Source: Pseudomonas plecoglossicida NBRC 103162 = DSM 15088
Lineage (GTDB): Bacteria; Pseudomonadota; Gammaproteobacteria; Pseudomonadales; Pseudomonadaceae
DNA: 64,000 nucleotides
Direction of reading: 5' to 3'
Assembly: GCF_000730665.1 (NCBI RefSeq)
Contig: NZ_BBIV01000016.1
Location: 1-64,000, forward strand
The notes under the pieces were generated by a model, which saw nothing but the letters and a program-made list of their open reading frames with translations, did not search any database and was not told where the DNA came from. Positions 1 through 9,243 of the stretch are shown in pieces (position 1 is the stretch's first letter; each line of letters starts with the position of its first letter). The position numbers and the translations under genes were made by a program.

Positions 1-271
1 TGTGACAGGCGCGCAACCGCCTGGTTTGTACGACGCGATGTCGAGCCGTGCCCAAAGGCGTTCGCGCGCCAATCCAACAGGCAGAATTGGTCCGAAACAA
101 ACGTAGGAGCGAGCGCAGCTCGCGATGCGCCGCGTGGGCGGCGCTCGGCCTAACCGGCACCGCAGGGTTTGTGACAGGCTATATAACGTAAAGGGAGCAC
201 TTTGTCTTCAGCAACGGTCCCACCCTGCGCTACGCTCACGTTGCTCCGTGTTATCTGGACAGGAATCCTGC
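1..271. other. Intergenic leader at window edge
   Basis: No coding sequence is supported here. Bases about 102-146 form a GC-rich repeat-like block (GTAGGAGCGAGCGCAGCTCG followed by GCGCCGCGTGGGCGGCGC) of the kind scattered between Pseudomonas genes. The decamer TGTGACAGGC occurs at 1-10 and again at about 170-179, just before an AT-rich stretch (TATATAACGTAAAG) that could hold a promoter for the next gene. An in-frame extension of that gene back to 125 is rejected because it has no ribosome site and runs through the repeat. Confidence 0.4.
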
Positions 272-1330
272 ATGCGACTTCTCAACTATCTGGCAGCGGG
301 TTGCCTCGTCATTGCCAGCTTTGCCGCCCAGGCCGAAAACGTCTCCGGCCTCTACCAGGTGCGTGAGCCGGTGGAGGGGCAGGGCGCCGAAGCCCGCGCC
401 GCCGCCACCGTCAAAGCCCTCGATACCCTGGTGCTGCGCCTGACCGGCGACCCCAAGGCGGCGCAGAGCCCGGCGTTGGCCGAGCTGCGCAAGGACCCGC
501 AGCAAATCATCAACCAGGTCGGCAGCGAAGCGGGGCCGCCCGAAACGGTGATGGTCGAGTTCGACCCGGGCAGCACCGAGCGGGCCTTGCGCAAGGCCGG
601 GCTGGCGTTATGGGGGAGCAACCGGCCGTCGATCCTTGGCTGGTGGCTGAACGACAATGCCGAGGGCAGCAGCCTGGTGGGCGATGGGCAGGCCAGCGCC
701 CAGCCCCTGCGCCGTGCCGCCCAGCACCGTGGCCTGCCACTGCGCCTGCCGCTGGCGGACCTCCAGGAACAGCTGGTGGCCAACGCCAAGCAGCTGGAGG
801 GCAGCGATCCTGCACCGCTGCGTCAAGCCGCCGAGCGTTACGGCGCCGACGCCCTGCTGGCCGTGCACGCCCAGGAAGCCGACGGCAAGTGGCAAGGCAA
901 GTGGCAGCTGTGGTTGGGCAAGCAGCACGAGCAAGGCGATGCCGAGGGTGCAGACCAGGCCGCCTTGGCCGATGCCGTGATGCTGGCCGTCAGCAGCCGC
1001 CTGGCACCGCGCTACGTGACCCGCCCTGGCGCCAGCAGTCAGTTGCAGTTGCAGGTACAGGGCATGAACCTGCAGCGTTACGCCGAACTGGGCCGTGTGC
1101 TCGAGCCTTATGGCCCGCGCCTGCAGTTGGCGGATGGCAAGACCCTGACCTATGGCGTCACCGCCGACCGCGAGCAGTTGCGCGCGCAGTTGGGGCTTGC
1201 CAAGTTGCAGGAAGTCCCAGCCGATCAAGCGCCTGTCGCTCCTGTCGCTCCGGCGACGCCCGCGACGGGGCAGCCTGCCACCGCCCAACCTGTAGCCAAG
1301 CCGTTCGACGGCTTGCGCTTCCGCTGGTAA
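272..1330 (+). CDS. DUF2066 domain-containing exported protein
   Basis: This is a 352-residue protein of the DUF2066 family, whose function is unknown. The chosen ATG at 272 follows AGGAAT at 261 and gives a clean signal peptide (MRLLNYLAAGCLVIASFAAQA), so the product is probably periplasmic or envelope associated. The C-terminus is Ala/Pro/Val-rich, a likely flexible tail before the final FDGLRFRW. It sits 12 bases upstream of the PerM-like gene and is probably co-transcribed with it. In pseudomonads such a gene commonly lies next to purM, which would be just outside this window. The family call is confident; the role is unknown. Confidence 0.8.
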   Translation: MRLLNYLAAGCLVIASFAAQAENVSGLYQVREPVEGQGAEARAAATVKALDTLVLRLTGDPKAAQSPALAELRKDPQQIINQVGSEAGPPETVMVEFDPGSTERALRKAGLALWGSNRPSILGWWLNDNAEGSSLVGDGQASAQPLRRAAQHRGLPLRLPLADLQEQLVANAKQLEGSDPAPLRQAAERYGADALLAVHAQEADGKWQGKWQLWLGKQHEQGDAEGADQAALADAVMLAVSSRLAPRYVTRPGASSQLQLQVQGMNLQRYAELGRVLEPYGPRLQLADGKTLTYGVTADREQLRAQLGLAKLQEVPADQAPVAPVAPATPATGQPATAQPVAKPFDGLRFRW

Positions 1331-1342
1331 GGAGTGGCGAAC

Positions 1343-2416
1343 ATGCTCGATACCCGTCGTTGGATCTGGCTGGGCGCGGCCCTGCTGATTGCCGTGCTGC
1401 TTTATAGCCTGCACAACATTCTTTCACCGTTTCTCATAGGCATCCTGCTTGCGTACCTTGCCGACCCACTGGTCGATCGCCTGGAGCGCCTGGGGCTGTC
1501 ACGCACCTGGGGCGTGGTGGTGGTATTCAGCCTGTTCACCCTGATCCTGTTGGCCTTGCTGCTGGTGTTGGTACCCATGCTGGCCAAACAGCTGATTCGC
1601 CTCTACGAGCTGGCGCCGCAGATGCTCGACTGGCTGCAGCATGAGGCGCTGCCCTGGGTGCAGCACCGCCTGGGCCTGGCTGACGGGTTCTGGAAGTTCG
1701 ACAAGATCAAGGCCGCCATCGGCGAACACATGGGCCAGACCACCGACATCGTCGGTGTGGTGCTGTCCCAGGCCACCGCATCGAGTCTGGCGCTGATGGC
1801 CTGGCTGGCCAACCTGGTACTGATCCCGGTAGTGGGCTTCTACCTGCTGCGCGACTGGGATCTGATGATGGCCAAGTTGCGCAGTTTGCTCCCGCGTCAG
1901 CGTGAGTCGCAGGTGGTCGGGCTCGCCGGCGAGTGCCATGAAGTGCTGGGGGCGTTCGTGCGTGGCCAGTTGATGGTGATGGTCGGCCTTGGCGTCATCT
2001 ATTCCGCGGGCCTGATGCTGGTGGGGCTGGAGCTGGGGCTGCTGATCGGCATGCTGGCGGGTCTTGCAGCCATTGTGCCTTACATGGGCTTCATCATCGG
2101 TATCGGTGCGGCGCTGGTTGCCGGGCTGTTCCAGTTTGGCGGCGACCTGTATCCGATGCTGGGTATCGTCGCCGTGTTCATGGTCGGACAGGCACTGGAA
2201 GGCATGGTCCTGACCCCGCTGCTGGTCGGCGACCGGATCGGCCTGCATCCGGTGGCGGTGATCTTTGCCATTCTCGCCGGCGGGGAACTGTTCGGGTTCA
2301 CCGGTGTGTTGCTGGCATTGCCGGTGGCGGCGGTGATCATGGTGCTGTTGCGGCATGTGCATGACCTGTACAAGGAGTCGGACATGTATGCCGGCGACGT
2401 CGATCCGGAGCTGTGA
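1343..2416 (+). CDS. AI-2E family transporter (PerM-like)
   Basis: This is an integral membrane protein of 357 residues in the AI-2E/PerM family. Family members are described as exporters or Na+/H+ antiporters, and the substrate of this one is unknown. The sequence shows an N-terminal pair of hydrophobic helices, a soluble amphipathic middle, and a C-terminal cluster of helices with the family pattern GxxVYSAGLMLVG...AIVPYMGFIIGIG...LVGDRIGLHPVAVIFA. ATG 1343 is preferred to GTG 1334 because TAAGGAG lies at 1328-1334, eight bases before the ATG. It follows the DUF2066 gene by 12 bases, and a REP pair lies after it. Confidence 0.85.
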   Translation: MLDTRRWIWLGAALLIAVLLYSLHNILSPFLIGILLAYLADPLVDRLERLGLSRTWGVVVVFSLFTLILLALLLVLVPMLAKQLIRLYELAPQMLDWLQHEALPWVQHRLGLADGFWKFDKIKAAIGEHMGQTTDIVGVVLSQATASSLALMAWLANLVLIPVVGFYLLRDWDLMMAKLRSLLPRQRESQVVGLAGECHEVLGAFVRGQLMVMVGLGVIYSAGLMLVGLELGLLIGMLAGLAAIVPYMGFIIGIGAALVAGLFQFGGDLYPMLGIVAVFMVGQALEGMVLTPLLVGDRIGLHPVAVIFAILAGGELFGFTGVLLALPVAAVIMVLLRHVHDLYKESDMYAGDVDPEL

Positions 2417-2438
2417 CGGCGGGGGCCGCGTCGCGGCC

Positions 2439-2510
2439 CAATCGCCGGCAAGCCGGCTGCCACAGGTACAGCGGAGAGCTCCTTGTGGGAGCCGGCTTGC
2501 CGGCGATTGG
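2439..2510. repeat. REP pair (inverted)
   Basis: Two inverted copies of the P. putida-type REP core lie between the perM-like gene and hda. The left arm reads ATCGCCGGCAAGCCGGCTGC and the right arm reads GGAGCCGGCTTGCCGGCGAT. The arms can form a long hairpin in RNA and may protect or terminate the upstream transcript. Confidence 0.85.
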
Positions 2511-2653
2511 CTTGCAAACCCGCACCATCCACCGCAACCCTTTGATTTTGCTTGTGCTATTTGCCTGGGCGATTGTGCCCCCCGCGCTGCGGGTATAGAC
2601 TTTGCACACCGTTCATTTAAGGCCCCCTGTGGTCCTCGCGACCGCCCGCCAGC

Positions 2654-3361
2654 ATGAAACCACCGATCCAGTTGCCCCTGGGTGTGCGTCTGCGCGATGA
2701 CGCCACCTTCATCAACTACTATCCGGGCGCCAATGCCGCGGCATTGGGCTATGTCGAGCGGCTATGCGAGGCCGACGCCGGCTGGACCGAAAGCCTCATC
2801 TACCTGTGGGGCAAGCAAGGGGTCGGCCGCAGCCACCTGTTGCAGGCCGCCACCCACCGTTTCCAGCAGCGCGGTGAACCGGCCGTGTACCTGCCGTTGG
2901 CGCAATTGCTCGACCGCGGCGTGGAGCTGCTCGACTACCTGGCGCAATACGAACTGGTGTGCATCGATGACCTGCACGTGATCGCCGGCAAGGCGGACTG
3001 GGAAGAGGCCATGTTCCACCTGTTCAATCGCCTGCGTGACAGCGGCCGGCGCCTGCTGCTGGCGGCATCGGCGTCGCCCCGCGAACTGCCGATCAAGCTG
3101 CCGGACCTCAAGTCGCGACTGACCCTGGCGCTGGTGTTCCAGATGCGCGGATTGTCCGACGAAGACAAGCTGCGTGCCCTGCAATTGCGGGCTTCACGCC
3201 GTGGCCTGCACCTCACCGATGAGGTCGGCCACTTCATCCTCACCCGCGGCACGCGCAGCATGAGCGCGCTGTTCGACCTGCTCGAGCGTCTCGATCAGGC
3301 CTCGCTGCAAGCTCAACGCAAGCTGACGATCCCGTTCCTGAAGGAAACCCTCGGCTGGTAA
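2654..3361 (+). CDS. hda: DnaA regulatory inactivator Hda
   Basis: Hda is a AAA+ protein that works with the loaded DNA polymerase clamp to stimulate ATP hydrolysis on DnaA, resetting initiation. The 235-residue length fits the family. The N-terminus carries a clamp-binding-like motif (QLPLGV, residues 6-11). A degenerate Walker A (GKQGVGRSH, about 53-61) is followed by a Walker B-like LVCIDDLHVI and a Sensor-2 region near RGTRSMSALFDLL. The ATG is the natural start of the DnaA-like homology. The gene stands alone between a REP pair and the NlpC genes. The DnaA-box clusters elsewhere in this window would be bound by the protein Hda regulates, but no direct link is implied. Confidence 0.93.
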   Translation: MKPPIQLPLGVRLRDDATFINYYPGANAAALGYVERLCEADAGWTESLIYLWGKQGVGRSHLLQAATHRFQQRGEPAVYLPLAQLLDRGVELLDYLAQYELVCIDDLHVIAGKADWEEAMFHLFNRLRDSGRRLLLAASASPRELPIKLPDLKSRLTLALVFQMRGLSDEDKLRALQLRASRRGLHLTDEVGHFILTRGTRSMSALFDLLERLDQASLQAQRKLTIPFLKETLGW

Positions 3362-3489
3362 GCCGCGTGGTTGCTGGGCTGCGGACCGAAAACAAAAAAG
3401 TCACATGTTTGTCGATAAAATTTGCAAATGGGCCCGATAGAAGGCATAGTTTCCCCCCCTTCTAAAGGATTACAGACACGGTCGTGCCC

Positions 3490-4125
3490 ATGCTCAAGCG
3501 CTTTGCACCCCTCGTGCCACTCGCACTCGTGACCCTGCTTTTTGGCTGCGCGGCCCAAGACCCGGTTTCCCAGCCCCAGGATCACACCCCGATCGCCAGC
3601 CAGGCTGCGATCAATGCCAAGGCTTCACCTTCGTCGGTGTTCGGTGAGGAGATCCAGGCAACCGAAGATGACCTGGAGGCCTTCTCCAGCAGCAAGCCAT
3701 ACCAGTTGCCGGCCCTGGCTGACAGCATCCTCGAACGCGGCATGTCGCTGATCGGTACCCGCTACCGCTTCGGTGGCACCACCGAGGCTGGCTTTGACTG
3801 CAGCGGTTTCATCGGCTACCTGTTCCGCGAAGAAGCCGGCATGAACCTCCCGCGTTCGACCCGCGAAATGATCAATGTCGATGCACCGAAGGTGGCCCGC
3901 AACAAGCTCAAGCCAGGTGACCTGCTGTTCTTCAGCACCAATGGTCGCGGCCGCGTCAGCCACGCCGGCATCTACCTGGGTGACAACCAGTTCATCCACT
4001 CCAGCAGCCGCCGCAGCGGTGGCGTGCGCATCGACAGCCTCGGTGACCGCTACTGGAGCAAGACCTTCATCGAAGCCAAGCGTGCCTTGGCCATGGCGCC
4101 GACCAGCAATATCGCGCGCAACTGA
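3490..4125 (+). CDS. NlpC/P60 family C40 peptidase lipoprotein (first copy)
   Basis: This is a predicted outer-membrane lipoprotein that cuts peptidoglycan stem peptides. Counting from ATG 3490, a signal peptide ends in the lipobox LLFGC. The NlpC/P60 catalytic set is visible: C104 in FDCSG, H158 in VSHAG and H170 in QFIHSSS. GTG 3484 is an alternative start; AAAGGA lies upstream at 3464-3469. The next gene is a paralogue with the same fold, so this is a tandem duplication. A GC-rich hairpin (4147-4157 with 4169-4179) lies between the copies but has no T-run. Confidence 0.9.
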   Translation: MLKRFAPLVPLALVTLLFGCAAQDPVSQPQDHTPIASQAAINAKASPSSVFGEEIQATEDDLEAFSSSKPYQLPALADSILERGMSLIGTRYRFGGTTEAGFDCSGFIGYLFREEAGMNLPRSTREMINVDAPKVARNKLKPGDLLFFSTNGRGRVSHAGIYLGDNQFIHSSSRRSGGVRIDSLGDRYWSKTFIEAKRALAMAPTSNIARN

Positions 4126-4260
4126 TATCAAAATGCTATATCCTGCCACGGCGGCGATGCTTAAAAGCTCGCCGCCGTGTGCGGTTACAAAAAGCGTCTA
4201 ATCTAAATTCTCAACTCTTTTCGGCTGCGGCCCTGCGGTCTCAGACAGGATGTTCTGGCC

Positions 4261-4794
4261 ATGGCGATAATGGCGCGCTTCGCATTCTTTTCCCTGGTGG
4301 CATTGCTCGCTGCCTGCTCCAGCCGTACCCCGGCACCGGCTCCCGTGGCCAAGCCACAGGTCACCTACGCCCCTGCCGCCGCCTCGCCGATAGCCGATGA
4401 CGTGCTCATCCGCGCCATTGGCCTGGTGGGCACCCCTTATCGCTGGGGCGGCAATACGCCCGATTCAGGTTTCGATTGCAGTGGTCTGATCGGCTATGTC
4501 TACCGCGATGCCGCTGCCATCAGCCTGCCGCGCACCACCCGCGAGATGATCGTCATGCGCGCGCCCACCGTTGCTTCCAATGCGCTGCAATCGGGCGATC
4601 TGGTGTTTTTCGCTACCGGTGGCGGTTCGCAGGTCAGCCATGCGGGCATCTACGTGGGTGAGGGGCGCTTCGTGCATGCGCCTTCCGCAGGTGGCACGGT
4701 GCGTCTGGACTACCTGTCCAACAGCTACTGGGCCAAGGCCTACCTGCAAGCCAAGCGGGTGATTCCACCGGGGCACTTGGCACAGAACCCTTGA
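4261..4794 (+). CDS. NlpC/P60 family C40 peptidase lipoprotein (second copy)
   Basis: This 177-residue paralogue of the preceding gene has a shorter linker between lipobox and catalytic domain. A signal peptide leads to the lipobox LLAAC near residue 19. C73 (FDCSG), H127 (VSHAG) and H139 (RFVHAPS) form the expected catalytic triad, and YRWGGNTPDSG precedes the cysteine as usual. The start at 4261 has AGGA ten bases upstream; ATG 4270 is also possible. It probably acts as a cell-wall endopeptidase anchored to the outer membrane. It ends 13 bases from the convergent dehydrogenase gene. Confidence 0.9.
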   Translation: MAIMARFAFFSLVALLAACSSRTPAPAPVAKPQVTYAPAAASPIADDVLIRAIGLVGTPYRWGGNTPDSGFDCSGLIGYVYRDAAAISLPRTTREMIVMRAPTVASNALQSGDLVFFATGGGSQVSHAGIYVGEGRFVHAPSAGGTVRLDYLSNSYWAKAYLQAKRVIPPGHLAQNP

Positions 4795-4807
4795 GCGCAG
4801 CGGGTGG

Positions 4808-6124
4808 CTATCTCACTTTGCTCACCCGCCAGACCACATTGCCCACATCATCAGCCACCAGCACGCCACCGTGCTGATCGCTGGCCACCCCGACCGGCCG
4901 CCCCATCGCCTTGCCCTGGTCGTCGAGGAATCCGCTCAGCAGATCCTGCGGTTTGCCTGCCGGCTTCCCGGCGCTGTCGAACGGCACGAAGATCACCTTG
5001 TAGCCACTGTGCGGCTTGCGATTCCACGACCCATGCTGGCCAATGATCGCGCCTTGCGCAAAGGGCGATGGCAGCACCCCCGGCTCGATGAACATCAGCC
5101 CCAGTGACGCGGTGTGCGGACCCACGGCATAGTCCGGCGCCAGGGCCTGCGCGACCTTTTGCGGATCCTGAGGTTTTACCCGCTCGTCCACGTGCTGCCC
5201 GTAGTAGCTGTACGGCCAGCCATAGAAACCACCGTCCTTGACCGATGTGATGTAGTCAGGCACCAGGTCGCTGCCGATCTCGTCGCGTTCGTTGACTGCC
5301 GTCCACAAGGCGCCGCTGCGGGGCTCCCAGGCCAAACCATTGGGGTTGCGCAGCCCTGAGGCATAGATCCGGTGCTGGCCGCTGGCCGGGTCCACTTCCC
5401 AGATCGCTGCACGTCCTTGCTCCTGATCCATGCCGTTCTCACCGACGTTGCTGTTCGACCCGACGGTGACGTACAGCTTGGTGCCGGCAGGGTTGGCGAT
5501 CACATTCTTGGTCCAGTGGTGGTTGAGCGGGCCACCCGGCAGATCGATGACCTTCAGGCCTTGCTCGCGGATCTGCATGGCGCCCGGTTCGTAGTGAAAG
5601 CGCAGCAACCGATCGGTATCGGCAACATAGAAATCCTTGCCCACCAGCGCCATGCCAAAGGGGGAATTGAGGCCTTCGATGAAGGTACTGCGCATTTCCG
5701 CGACACCGTCGTGGTCGGCATCGCGCAGCAGGGTTATGCGGTTGGGGCTGGGCACGGCCGCGCCTGCACGCTTCATCGCCTTGCCCATGACCCAGCCACG
5801 GATGCCCTTGCCGTCTTCCGGCTTGGGCGGGGCGTTGGTTTCGGCCACCAGCACGTCGCCATTGGGCAATACGTACAGCCAGCGAGGATGATCGAGCCCG
5901 TCGGCGAAAGCGGTGACCTGGGTGCCTGTTGCCGCCATGGGTTTGCGCCCCTTCGGCCAGCCGATGGCGGGGGCGATGTTGACGGTCGGGATCAGCGTCT
6001 TGTCAGGGGCGGGCAACTGCGGCGCAGGGCCTGTGCCGTCGATTACCTCCAGGTGGGCGGTGTCGCCACAACCTGTCAGGCATGCGCCCAGTATCAAAGG
6101 TAAGACAAACCTTGTGCGGCTCAT
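4808..6124 (-). CDS. PQQ-type sugar (sorbosone) dehydrogenase lipoprotein
   Basis: This is a six-bladed beta-propeller enzyme of 438 residues in the L-sorbosone/soluble glucose dehydrogenase family, which uses PQQ to oxidise sugars or aldoses in the periplasm. The N-terminus is a lipoprotein signal ending LTGC. Family blocks include [70 protein letters not shown] and a late [16 protein letters not shown]. The substrate cannot be predicted. It is transcribed divergently from the toxin-like gene, with about 150 bases between them. Confidence 0.85.
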   Translation of the reverse strand: MSRTRFVLPLILGACLTGCGDTAHLEVIDGTGPAPQLPAPDKTLIPTVNIAPAIGWPKGRKPMAATGTQVTAFADGLDHPRWLYVLPNGDVLVAETNAPPKPEDGKGIRGWVMGKAMKRAGAAVPSPNRITLLRDADHDGVAEMRSTFIEGLNSPFGMALVGKDFYVADTDRLLRFHYEPGAMQIREQGLKVIDLPGGPLNHHWTKNVIANPAGTKLYVTVGSNSNVGENGMDQEQGRAAIWEVDPASGQHRIYASGLRNPNGLAWEPRSGALWTAVNERDEIGSDLVPDYITSVKDGGFYGWPYSYYGQHVDERVKPQDPQKVAQALAPDYAVGPHTASLGLMFIEPGVLPSPFAQGAIIGQHGSWNRKPHSGYKVIFVPFDSAGKPAGKPQDLLSGFLDDQGKAMGRPVGVASDQHGGVLVADDVGNVVWRVSKVR

Positions 6125-6278
6125 GTGCGCTGACCTCCGACGATGGTGCTTGAGTATTCAGAACCCTGCGGGCGAAGGAGGTTCAGGTCAAGGCGTATCC
6201 CTATGCCTATCCTTGCACCACCAGCCAACCGATGTCTGGCCGAGCATGGCCGTTCCTTGAAAACAGTCAGGAACGACC

Positions 6279-8837
6279 ATGAACGACTACAACGTGCTCA
6301 TGCAGCGCACGCTGCAAATGCTCCAGGCCGGGCGACCGCTCGCCCGGCTGGTGGATCAGGTGCTGGACGAGTACCCAGATCCCCAAGCCTTGGCACTCGA
6401 CCAGGCCCGGCAGATTCTGTTCAAGCATACTCGGCGGCGTTGGGATCCTCGGCAGGTCTGGTGGCATCAGTTCAATGACGCCTCTTCCAGCAGCCGCAGT
6501 TTCACCGGCTGGCAGCACAGTGGCCCATCGGGCAAGTCGATGCGCTTCCCTGAGCTGATGCTGAGTCGTTTCGACCTGGGCTTTCAGGACGCCAGCGATG
6601 AACTGGATGTCTACGGTGGCTTCTATCGACAGGGCCCGCAGGTAGCCTTCTATGACGAGCGCAATGAAGTGCCGATGCTGGCTCGCGACGTACAGAAGGA
6701 TTTCTGGGCTTTGGATTTCGCCGAGTTGTACCGGCGCAAGGTCAGTGCTTTTTGGGATGTTCGCGGCGATGATTTTTGCGTCGTCGCCAAGGTCAACTGG
6801 CTGGGGCAATGCGCCAGGGCCCTGGAGGCCGGGCATATCACCCAGGCCGATGCTGTTGGCCTGCGCGGTATGGTCTGCGCCGAACTGCGATCACTTGAAT
6901 GCCCTCCAACGCTTGAGCTGCTGCGCCAGGGCAGCGCTGCCGGCACGCTGCAAGTGGGGCGGCTAGCGTGGAGAGAGGATCAGGCACCGTTCCTGTACGT
7001 GCTCGGCGCCAGTGAGGGCCCGGTCGTGCTGTTCAGGCCCTGGGCCAGCGAGGCGATGCGTGGGTTTGCCTCGGCCGAGGCAATGGGGCTGTGGTTGCGC
7101 GATGAGATGCGTCAGCCGCAGGCATTGGCCCTTTATGTCAACGCGGCCAGTGTAGATAACCGCGACCCGGAGCACGTGCAGGAAGTGCGTGGTTTGTTCC
7201 AGAGGGTCGCAGGCAGTGCGACGGGACTGGATGCCCTGCAACGGCTTGCGCCGCTGCGCGTACGTGTTCGCGGCGATCTGTTCAGTCATTTCGGCGAAGT
7301 CGCCAAGCGCCAGATGCAGCGCGATGCCGCCCGCATGATGGACAACAAGCAGCTGCGCGAAGCCATGCTCAAAGGGTATCTGGGCGCTTTTCTCAAGGTG
7401 TTCGGCGTCATGGCGCCCCTGGGGTGGCCCCTATCGTTGCTGCTGCTCGGTGCGAGTCTGATCCGGGTTGGCCTGGACATCGACCAGGCCGTGCATGCCT
7501 CCCGCGCGAGCCAACGCAAGGCAGCCTTGCGCGAGGCAGTGATGGATACCCTGTTTGCCGCGCTGAACCTTGTGGACCTGAGTTTTCGCTCAAGTTTCGC
7601 CTTGTTGGCCTATCGCGCGCCTTTTCACGAACTGGAAGCCTCGTTGCAGCAGTGGCAGGTTGCGGGGAATGCTTCGGTCGAACTGCAGGCGGTCGAGGCC
7701 AACGCCGAGCTCGAGGGCATGCAGCCTGGGACCGGCTCGCTACAAGGCATCCGTATCGACGCCGAGGGTGCCTGCTGGGTGGAGCTGGGCGGCATGCCGT
7801 ACCGCGTGCGCTACAGCACCGAGTTGTCGAGCTGGTTGATCGTGCCGCCAGACAACCCCTTCGCATTCGCACCGCTGCGCCCCATCCGCCAAAACGCCGG
7901 AGGGGACTGGGAATTGCTGTCCACGCCGGGGCTCAAAGGGGGCAATCCTCCGCAGCCCAGCCTTTCGATGAGCAGCGAGCGCTCGGCATTCTGGGACGAG
8001 TACATGTCTACGGATGCAGCACGCAAGGAGCAGACCTCGGAGCTGGCCTTGGAGCGCCAGCGTCGGTTGCTGGATGACTGGGACATTCCTGCAGTGGCGG
8101 AAGGGGAGGATCTGCTCATGGACGAGCATGACATCGGCTATGTCGATGACAACGGCAGTCGAGCCTATGTCTATCAGGAGGACGGCGGCTATGCCAGCGA
8201 TGTCTTGCGGCTTTACACCGATGAAGGTACACAAGCCAACACCCTGCTGCGCGAGGGGCGTCATGTCATTCGATTCATGGACGACGACGCATACCTGGAG
8301 TTGCTCTGCGAGACCCTGGATGGCCTGCCCAGCAGCGATGAAGTGCCGCTCTATCGAGGTGGGTTTGGTGGGCGCGGCACCAGCGGCGCGCATTTTCGCA
8401 ATCAGGCATTGAAGGTGGGTGACGTGCTGGTCAACACCGATATGACTTCCTTCACGGAAAACCCCTACATCATTCGTGAGTTCGCTGCCGACAAGGACCA
8501 GCTGTCAACCCTGGGCAGGGAGGGGCTGTTCGATGATACCTCGGTAGTGTTCGAGTTGCCGGCAAAGCAGTACAGCGGGGGCACGCCGATCGCTGCACTC
8601 TCGATAACCTCGGATGAAGCCGAGACGTTGTTCCAGCCCGGGCACTACTGGCGCATAAACAAGCTCGTGCAGGTCAAGGGTGATGACTTCCAGTTCGTCC
8701 ATGTCACCTTGAGCGAGGTCAGCAAGCCGACCAGCGGCCCAGTCTACGACCTGCGTACCGGTGAGGTGTTCGACAGGGCGCAGTACCTGGCCCGTATAAA
8801 GAGCGAAGCGCTGGCGGGGCGGTTCTTCCCGCTCTGA
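6279..8837 (+). CDS. DUF6543/dermonecrotic-toxin-like protein with C-terminal ADP-ribosyltransferase domain
   Basis: This is an 852-residue probable toxin or effector. Residues about 1-450 resemble the large N-terminal DUF6543 (dermonecrotic-toxin-like) region of Pseudomonas proteins. They include a strongly hydrophobic stretch at about 366-400 (GYLGAFLKVFGVMAPLGWPL) that could insert in a membrane. After a linker and a small barrel-like region (WVELGGMPYRVRY), the C-terminal 200 residues show the R-S-E layout of arginine-type ADP-ribosyltransferases. R693 lies in PLYRGG, T723-S724-F725-T726 form the S/T motif, and E780-A781-E782 is the ExE motif. There is no signal peptide. The start has AGGAAC at -10. 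No immunity-like gene follows; the next element is a terminator and the cobalamin riboswitch. The delivery route is unknown and no secretion genes are nearby. The ART call rests on motif spacing. Confidence 0.75.
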   Translation: MNDYNVLMQRTLQMLQAGRPLARLVDQVLDEYPDPQALALDQARQILFKHTRRRWDPRQVWWHQFNDASSSSRSFTGWQHSGPSGKSMRFPELMLSRFDLGFQDASDELDVYGGFYRQGPQVAFYDERNEVPMLARDVQKDFWALDFAELYRRKVSAFWDVRGDDFCVVAKVNWLGQCARALEAGHITQADAVGLRGMVCAELRSLECPPTLELLRQGSAAGTLQVGRLAWREDQAPFLYVLGASEGPVVLFRPWASEAMRGFASAEAMGLWLRDEMRQPQALALYVNAASVDNRDPEHVQEVRGLFQRVAGSATGLDALQRLAPLRVRVRGDLFSHFGEVAKRQMQRDAARMMDNKQLREAMLKGYLGAFLKVFGVMAPLGWPLSLLLLGASLIRVGLDIDQAVHASRASQRKAALREAVMDTLFAALNLVDLSFRSSFALLAYRAPFHELEASLQQWQVAGNASVELQAVEANAELEGMQPGTGSLQGIRIDAEGACWVELGGMPYRVRYSTELSSWLIVPPDNPFAFAPLRPIRQNAGGDWELLSTPGLKGGNPPQPSLSMSSERSAFWDEYMSTDAARKEQTSELALERQRRLLDDWDIPAVAEGEDLLMDEHDIGYVDDNGSRAYVYQEDGGYASDVLRLYTDEGTQANTLLREGRHVIRFMDDDAYLELLCETLDGLPSSDEVPLYRGGFGGRGTSGAHFRNQALKVGDVLVNTDMTSFTENPYIIREFAADKDQLSTLGREGLFDDTSVVFELPAKQYSGGTPIAALSITSDEAETLFQPGHYWRINKLVQVKGDDFQFVHVTLSEVSKPTSGPVYDLRTGEVFDRAQYLARIKSEALAGRFFPL

Positions 8838-8848
8838 TTCACCCCCTG

Positions 8849-8873
8849 AGGAGGCCGGGCTTTTCGGCCTTCT
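8849..8873 (+). terminator. Terminator of the toxin-like gene
   Basis: A 9-bp stem (AGGAGGCCG with CGGCCTTCT, two G-U pairs) and a 7-base loop lie 11 bases after the toxin stop codon. The following T-run is weak, so termination may be partial. Confidence 0.6.
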
Positions 8874-8904
8874 TCATTGACGCTCCCGGTGCAACCCTCT
8901 AACC

Positions 8905-9118
8905 TTCGCGGCGTGTTTCAGGTGCCCTGCCAGCCCCGACTGGGCAGGGTGAAACTGGGAAGCCGGTGGGCGCCAACAAGGCGCGATTCCGGCGCTGCCC
9001 CCGCAACGGTAGGTGAGTAGCAAGCCGCGCAGGGCCACTGGATGCCAGCATCCGGGAAGGCGCGCAGGCTTGGGCCAAGGCCCGCTCACGAGCCCGGAGA
9101 CCGGCCTGTCACTGCCAA
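8905..9118 (+). ncRNA. Cobalamin riboswitch (AdoCbl class)
   Basis: The leader of the cob operon contains the conserved cobalamin-riboswitch blocks in order: CAGGTGCC, GGGTGAAACTGGGAAGCCGGTG (8948-8967 core), GCTGCCCCCGCAACGGTA (the B12 box, about 8994-9011) and GAGCCCGGAGACCGGCCTG (about 9090-9107). It should bind adenosylcobalamin and shut down the operon when the cofactor is abundant. About 125 bases separate the last block from the cobO start, room for an expression platform that hides the ribosome site or terminates transcription. Confidence 0.95.
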
Positions 9119-9243
9119 CGGCATCACGGAGGGTGATGCGCGGTGCACTGTGGCGTCCGGCCACGGCTCCTGCGCGTTCTCCGTCTGCCTGTCTATCGAC
9201 CTGTCGCCGCCGCTTGCGTGGCGCCAGCCTGCGGAGAAACCTG

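Noticed and set aside
4147..4179. GC-rich hairpin between the two NlpC genes as a terminator
   Set aside because: The stem is good but no T-run follows, so termination cannot be claimed.
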